A model generated the notes under the pieces. It worked only from the letters and a program-made list of their open reading frames with translations, was not told the origin of the DNA and made no database searches. From assembly GCA_016710645.1 (NCBI GenBank), contig JADJVI010000006.1, positions 1-19,314 of the forward strand: 19,314 nt of DNA, in the 5' to 3' direction. This DNA comes from Actinomycetales bacterium. GTDB lineage: Bacteria; Actinomycetota; Actinomycetes; Actinomycetales; Dermatophilaceae. The translations under genes and the position numbers were made by a program. Of the stretch, positions 15,383 to 19,314 are shown piece after piece (the stretch's first letter is position 1; each line of letters opens with the position of its first letter).

Positions 15383-16790
15383 CCCGGGACGCGAGATCCC
15401 GCCCACCTACAGGCCTTACAGGCACGGGACCTGCCCAGCCACGGCAGGCGCACCTCGCCTATGTCTACGACTCCGGGCTGGCCGATACCGCGGACGCCAT
15501 CGGGCGGACTGCCCTGACCATGTTCGCCGACTCAACGGCCTGGACCCGACCGCCTTTCCGTCGCTGCTGGCGATGGAGAACGACCTCGTCGGCGCTGGCC
15601 GGCGCGCTGCTGAAATGCTCCGCCGGGATTCGCCGGTTCCGTGACGTCCGGCGGCACCGAGTCCGTCCTGCTCGCCGTGCTCGCTGCCCGCGACAGTGCG
15701 GGCGCCTCCCAGGCGGCTCGTCGATGGTGCTGCCGACCACCGCGCACTCGGCCTTCCACAAGGCGGCGCACTACTTCGGCGTCGAGGCACTCTTCGTCGA
15801 CGTCGATCCCCAGACCTTCCGCGCCGACCCCGAGGCGATGGCCGCGGCGGTCCGCGACGACACCGTGCTCGTGGTCGGGTCGGCGCCGTCCTACGCCCAC
15901 GAGGTCCTCGACCCGATCACCGAGCTGGGTGCTCTGGCCGCCGATCGGGGCATCCGCTGCCATGTCGACGCGTGCATCGGCGGCTGGGTCCTGCCGCACC
16001 TCGATGCCGGCCGCCGTCAGGACTTTCACCGTGCCCGGCGTGACGAGCATCAGCGTCGACCTGCAAGCCATGCCTACACCCCGAAGGGGATTTCCCGTCT
16101 GCTGCACCGGGTTCGACGCTCCGGCGCGGTCACTTCTTCACATCGGCAGCCTGGCCGGCTACACCATACTCAACTCGACGATGCAGTCGACCAAGTCCGG
16201 CGGCCGCTCGCAGCAGCGTGGGCGATCACCCGGGCGATCAGGAGCCAGCAGTATGCCGTGCTGGCCCGCACCGCGCGTGGGGCGACCCTCGCCATCGCTC
16301 GGGGCGTGGACGGCGCTACCGGGTCTGCGGGTCGTGGTGGAGCCCGACTCGACCCTGCTACCCTGGCCAGCGATGGCTCGTGCGATGTCTTCACCATCGC
16401 CGACGAGATGCTGGCCCGCGGGTGACACGTCCAGCCGCAGCTGGCCTTCCGCAGGATGCCGGCGACGCTGCACCTCACCCTGTCAGCGGCGACGGCCCCT
16501 CAGTGCCCGACTTCCTCGCCGACCTCAGCGAATCGGTCAGACGGCGCGCGCCGCCGGCGGTCCCCGTCGATCCCGGGTTGGCGGGCGCCATCGCAACGCT
16601 CGACTCGGCTTCCCTGTCCGACAGCGACTTCGGCGGGCTGCTGACGATGGCCGGGCTGGCCGGCGACGACGGATCGTTGGCGCTGCCCGAGCGGATGGCT
16701 CCGGTCAACGCCTTGCTCGACCTCGCGACGCCGGCCCTCCGGGAGGCCATGCTGCTGGCGTTCCTCGACCGGCTCTCGCGCCCGAGCTGA
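15379..16790 (+). CDS. Sphingosine-1-phosphate-lyase-like PLP enzyme (frameshifted, one nonsense codon)
   Basis: Group II PLP decarboxylase fold, S1P-lyase branch. The start overlaps the MFS stop (ATGA). Restored blocks are LAYVYDSGLADTADAIGRTA, SVTSGGTESVLLAVLAARDS, TTAHSAFHKAAHYFGVEALF, GIRCHVDACIGGWVLPHL, DFTVPGVTSISVDL then YTPKGISRLLHR, YTILNSTMQSTKSGG and DVFTIADEMLARG. These follow the order and spacing of eukaryotic S1P lyase (SAHAAFNKAASYFG, HVDACLGG, VTSISADTHKYGYAPKG). The catalytic His-Lys of the DxHKY motif falls at an indel cluster near 16060 (GACCTGCAAGCCATGCC) and is not encoded as written. A TGA at 16423-16425 stands where the frame expects Trp (GWHVQPQL). About seven indels are needed. 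The reconstructed length of about 470 fits the family. Acts in the cytosol or at the membrane face; the actual substrate is unknown. Confidence 0.8.
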
Positions 16791-16825
16791 TCTGGGGCCG
16801 GATCAGGCGACCCGATCACGCCACC

Positions 16826-18017
16826 TCAGGCGTGCTTCTCGCTGACATTCTTCAGGACCTCAGGCCAGTGGCCGTCGAGATGGGAGCCGCCGAGGCGGGT
16901 GCCCAGCGCCACCGAGCCCAGACCGATCCCCAGCCCGCCGTCGTAGGCCAGGTCCTGACAGGTCGACAGGCCCACGAGCATAGCCAGCGAGAACGGCCCG
17001 AGGAACTCCGGCACCGGCGAGACCCTTGCCCGAATGGCGCTGGAGTTGCATCGACACGACCAGGACGATCGGCATGATGAGGAACATCGCGACCGACGTG
17101 ACGTAGCGCGGGTCGCGGCGCCAGTAACGCAGACACCGCCCGGCAACGGCACCCGCGGTGGACGACCCGGTCAGGCGGTCGATCAACCACTCTGGCCGAC
17201 CCGTTCGCCTCCGCCGCGGGCCTCGATGGGACTGCTCAGCCGCCGGTCCAGCAGCGTCTGCCACGCGCGCAGCAGACCGACCAACAGAACGACCGCAGGA
17301 CGAGCTTGGCTGCTGCCGGACCCCACCGCCCGTCGGCGACATCGCGAGGAATCGCCCAGGCCCAGCCGAACGGCGTCCACCCGGCCAGGGCGGCGGGCGA
17401 ACCGACCAACTCCGCAGCGTTCGGCGTGCGGCGGACGCCTCAGGCCCATCCCCAGGGTGATGCCCGACAGGCTCGCGAGCACCGCGACCGATTCCTGCCG
17501 CACTGTCGCCGGACGCCGCCCGCCCAGCAGCCCCCAGCGAGGTCGTCACCACTCCGGGCGAGCACCACGCAGAGTGAGCACCCGAGGACTGCGCCTGCCG
17601 CGCCCGCGAGCCGGCAGCACCCGGGTGGCCCAGAAGACGACGGACGCGAGCGCCACGAGCACTGTTGCCGGGCCCGGCACGCCGACGAGACTCGCGACGA
17701 CCAGACCCGGGAGCACCTCATCAGCCCGCAAGGGCAGCAGCGCGAACCGGCCGGGATCAAGGGTGTCGTCCATCCCCGAGGTGAGCAGTGGCATGAGGGT
17801 CCAGCCGACGGTCAGTGCGGTGAGGCCGATCACGACGACATCGGTCACAGCCACGCCCGTGAAGCGCAGCGCGACCATCCCCGGCGACGGCCAGTCCCAC
17901 GAGGAACAGCCCGTATGCCGTGGCGAGCACTAACCCGACGACCCGCCAGGCACTCTGGCGCAGCGGTTGCGCAGCAACCTCGGTTAGATCCGACGAGGAC
18001 TGCAACCACGTGAGCAC
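16826..18017 (-). CDS. ABC-2-type exporter permease, frameshifted and probably 3'-truncated
   Basis: Membrane subunit of the ABC transporter whose ATPase lies just upstream on the minus strand. It begins near GTG 18017 with QPLRQSAWRVVGLVLATAYG and LFLVGLAVAG. After a frame break come RFTGVAVTDVVVIGLTALTV, LTSGMDDTLDPGRFALLPLR and EVLPGLVVASLVGVPGPATV. The second half has TGAVAGRCLRYWRRDPRYVT-like sequence, SVAMFLIMPIVLVVSMQ and FLGPFSLAMLVGLSTCQDLA then YDGG. These are the landmarks of a family of actinobacterial permeases of about 500-530 residues. Here the frame stops at 16826, only 36 bases from the convergent lyase stop, leaving about 395 residues. The final helices after YDGG seem lost. 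Several indels occur between 17200 and 17900. Substrate unknown. Confidence 0.65.
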
Positions 18018-18044
18018 CCCTCGCTGGGCGCCACGCCCAACAGG

Positions 18045-18744
18045 TCAGGAAGCGGCGCTGGAGGCTCTCCCCGCGCGCACCGCGTCCAGGCTCCCGGCGG
18101 CGACGACCCGGCCCTGGGCGACGACGGCCAAGTGGTCACACAACTGCTCGACCAGTTCCATGACGTGACTCGAGAAGATCACCGTGCCCCCTCCGGCGAC
18201 AAACCGCCGGAGAATCCCCCGGATCACCTCTCCCGAGAGTGGATCCACCGCCTCGAAGGGCTCGTCGAGCACGAGCAAAGCCGGAGCGTGGATGAGCGCG
18301 CAGGCCAGACCAATCTTCTTGGTCATCCCGCTGGAGTAGTCGACGACGAGGTTGTCGGCGTCGCCGGTCAGCCCCAGCGCGTCGAGCAACTCTCGTGAGC
18401 GCGTCTCGATGTCGGCGGGCGGCACGCGGCGCAGCAACCCGACATAGCGCAACAACTCGCGCCCGCTCAGCCGATCGAACAGTCGCAACCCATCGGGCAG
18501 CACACCCATGAGGGGCCTTGGCCGCCGGCGGATCGGCCCGCGTCGACTCCGCCGACAGGCACCCGCCCCGTAGTCCGGGCCGCAACAGCCCGGTGGCAAT
18601 CGACAGTGTTGTGGTCTTGCCGGCACCGTTGGGGCCGACCGGGCCGAAAGGGCTGCCGCGGCACGGCCGGAAGCTCAGGGCGTCGACGGCCCGCTTGGCC
18701 CCGAAGGACTTGGTGATCTGGTCGAGCACGAGGGCATCGGTCAC
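18045..18744 (-). CDS. ABC-2-type exporter ATPase (frameshifted)
   Basis: ATP-binding subunit powering the adjacent permease. ALVLDQITKSFGAKRAVDAL leads to Walker A GPNGAGKTTTLSIATGLLRP. A damaged stretch follows (about 18510-18590, with several indels). Then come LMGVLPDGLRLFDRLSGREL, the signature VVDYSSGMTKKIGLACALIH, Walker B ALLVLDEPFEAVDPLSGEVI, and the switch histidine in TVIFSSHVMELVEQLCDHLA. The reconstructed length is about 235 residues, normal for ABC-2 ATPases. The GTG at 18744 is taken as start because homology begins there, although no well-spaced ribosome-binding site is visible. The permease start lies about 27 bases downstream, implying one transcript. Substrate cannot be told from sequence. 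Confidence 0.85.
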
Positions 18745-18820
18745 TCCACCATGCAATCACGCTCGCCCATCGGGCGCTCGGCGAAGTCGTCGCCGAGCGG
18801 GGCTCCCGCCCGGGTCCGGA

Positions 18821-19314
18821 CTATGAAGGGACCTTGCGGGCCGCGCCCTTGTCCGGCCGACTGTGCGAAAGAGGCGAAGATCCGCAGCCGCCGAGACCTC
18901 GCGGTGCCGGTCGACCGGCACCGGCCCTGTGCGTCCTGCTGGGACCGCCGCAAGGCCAATTCCACGTCGCGACCTCGGGTGCACTGCGCGCTCCGGGATG
19001 GAGGAACGAGATCATGTCGCCGTCGCGGACCAGGCCGATGGTGCCGCCGGGGCAACCCTACGAGCGAGACGTGCCCGACCGACAGGCCGGAGGATCCGCC
19101 TGAGAAGCGCCCATCAGTGATCGGGGCGCACTTCGGCCCGAGGCCGAACACCCGCGAGTAGGACGTCGGATAGAGCATCTCCTGCGTCCCCGGGCCGCCC
19201 TTCGGCCTTCTAGCGCACGCCACGTCGCCCGCCTCAATCCACCGGCGAGAGATCACATCGACGGCCTGTTCCTGCGACTCCGGCGACCCGGGCCGGCCCC
19301 ACGGAAGACCCACT
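18821..19314 (-). CDS. ilvD: Dihydroxy-acid dehydratase, C-terminal part (runs off right edge, frameshifted)
   Basis: Fe-S dehydratase making 2-oxoisovalerate and 2-oxo-3-methylvalerate, the third common step of Val/Ile synthesis. The visible C-terminal part has EAGDV, RPKGGPGTQEMLYPTSYSRV, PITDGRFSGGSSGLSVGHVS (the strongly conserved TDGRFSGG/GHVS block), then GTIGLVRDGDMISF, a SIPERAVHP-like stretch, DVELALRRSQQDAQG, PVDRHREVSAA and KGAARKVPS-stop at 18821. At least four single-base shifts separate these pieces between 19085 and 18850. About 165 residues of the roughly 560-620 are inside the window. It is in the same orientation as ilvBNC but about 10 kb upstream of ilvB, separated by the ABC, lyase and Rhs regions. 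Confidence 0.9.

Noticed and set aside
16045..16075. Loss of the PLP lysine as evidence for a pseudoenzyme lyase
   Set aside because: The site coincides with an indel cluster; a small local correction restores a His-Lys motif, so sequence error is the simpler explanation.

Overview
The window comes from a high-GC actinobacterium (about two-thirds G+C by eye). The branched-chain amino-acid cluster order, the M. tuberculosis-type SerA and the actinobacterial Rhs signature point to Micrococcales, most likely Dermatophilaceae/Intrasporangiaceae. That placement is inference.

Layout. (1) 1-8820 is an Ile/Val/Leu/Ser biosynthesis block, mostly on the minus strand. In transcription order it reads ilvB-ilvN-ilvC, a small DedA/VTT membrane protein, serA, leuB and the 5' end of ilvE, which runs off the left edge. 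A plus-strand secreted M23 peptidase gene lies between leuB and ilvE. The ilvB leader has a promoter, a palindromic operator-like site and a terminator hairpin whose 3' arm contains a Shine-Dalgarno-like sequence. (2) 8991-about 13900 is a remodelled Rhs polymorphic-toxin island. It holds an Rhs N-terminal stub, an orphan immunity-like gene, a 237-bp direct repeat, an IS1380 transposase remnant and an orphan HINT-toxin/immunity cassette. The second repeat copy follows, then the Rhs core C-terminus fused to a PD-(D/E)XK-like nuclease domain and two further small genes. Parts of the island are clearly AT-richer. It also lacks an octamer (GTATGCCG) that is frequent everywhere else in the window. 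(3) 14056-16790 is a two-gene operon joined by an ATGA overlap: an MFS_2/GPH transporter and a PLP enzyme with strong sphingosine-1-phosphate-lyase signatures. (4) 16826-18744 (minus) is an ABC-2 exporter pair. (5) 18821-19314 (minus) is the 3' end of ilvD, so ilvD is separated from ilvBNC by about 10 kb.

Read quality. Many genes need single-base indels to restore one reading frame: ilvE, the peptidase, DedA, ilvC, nearly everything from 10.0 to 13.9 kb, the MFS/lyase operon, the ABC genes and ilvD. leuB, serA and ilvN are clean. The protein sequence between shifts stays well conserved, so most shifts look like consensus errors or very recent lesions. Gene spans for broken genes below are those of the reconstructed gene. 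Two lesions are not simple indels: about 65 codons are missing from the middle of ilvB, and the lyase gene has an in-frame TGA where TGG is expected.

No tRNA, rRNA, CRISPR array or replication origin was seen.
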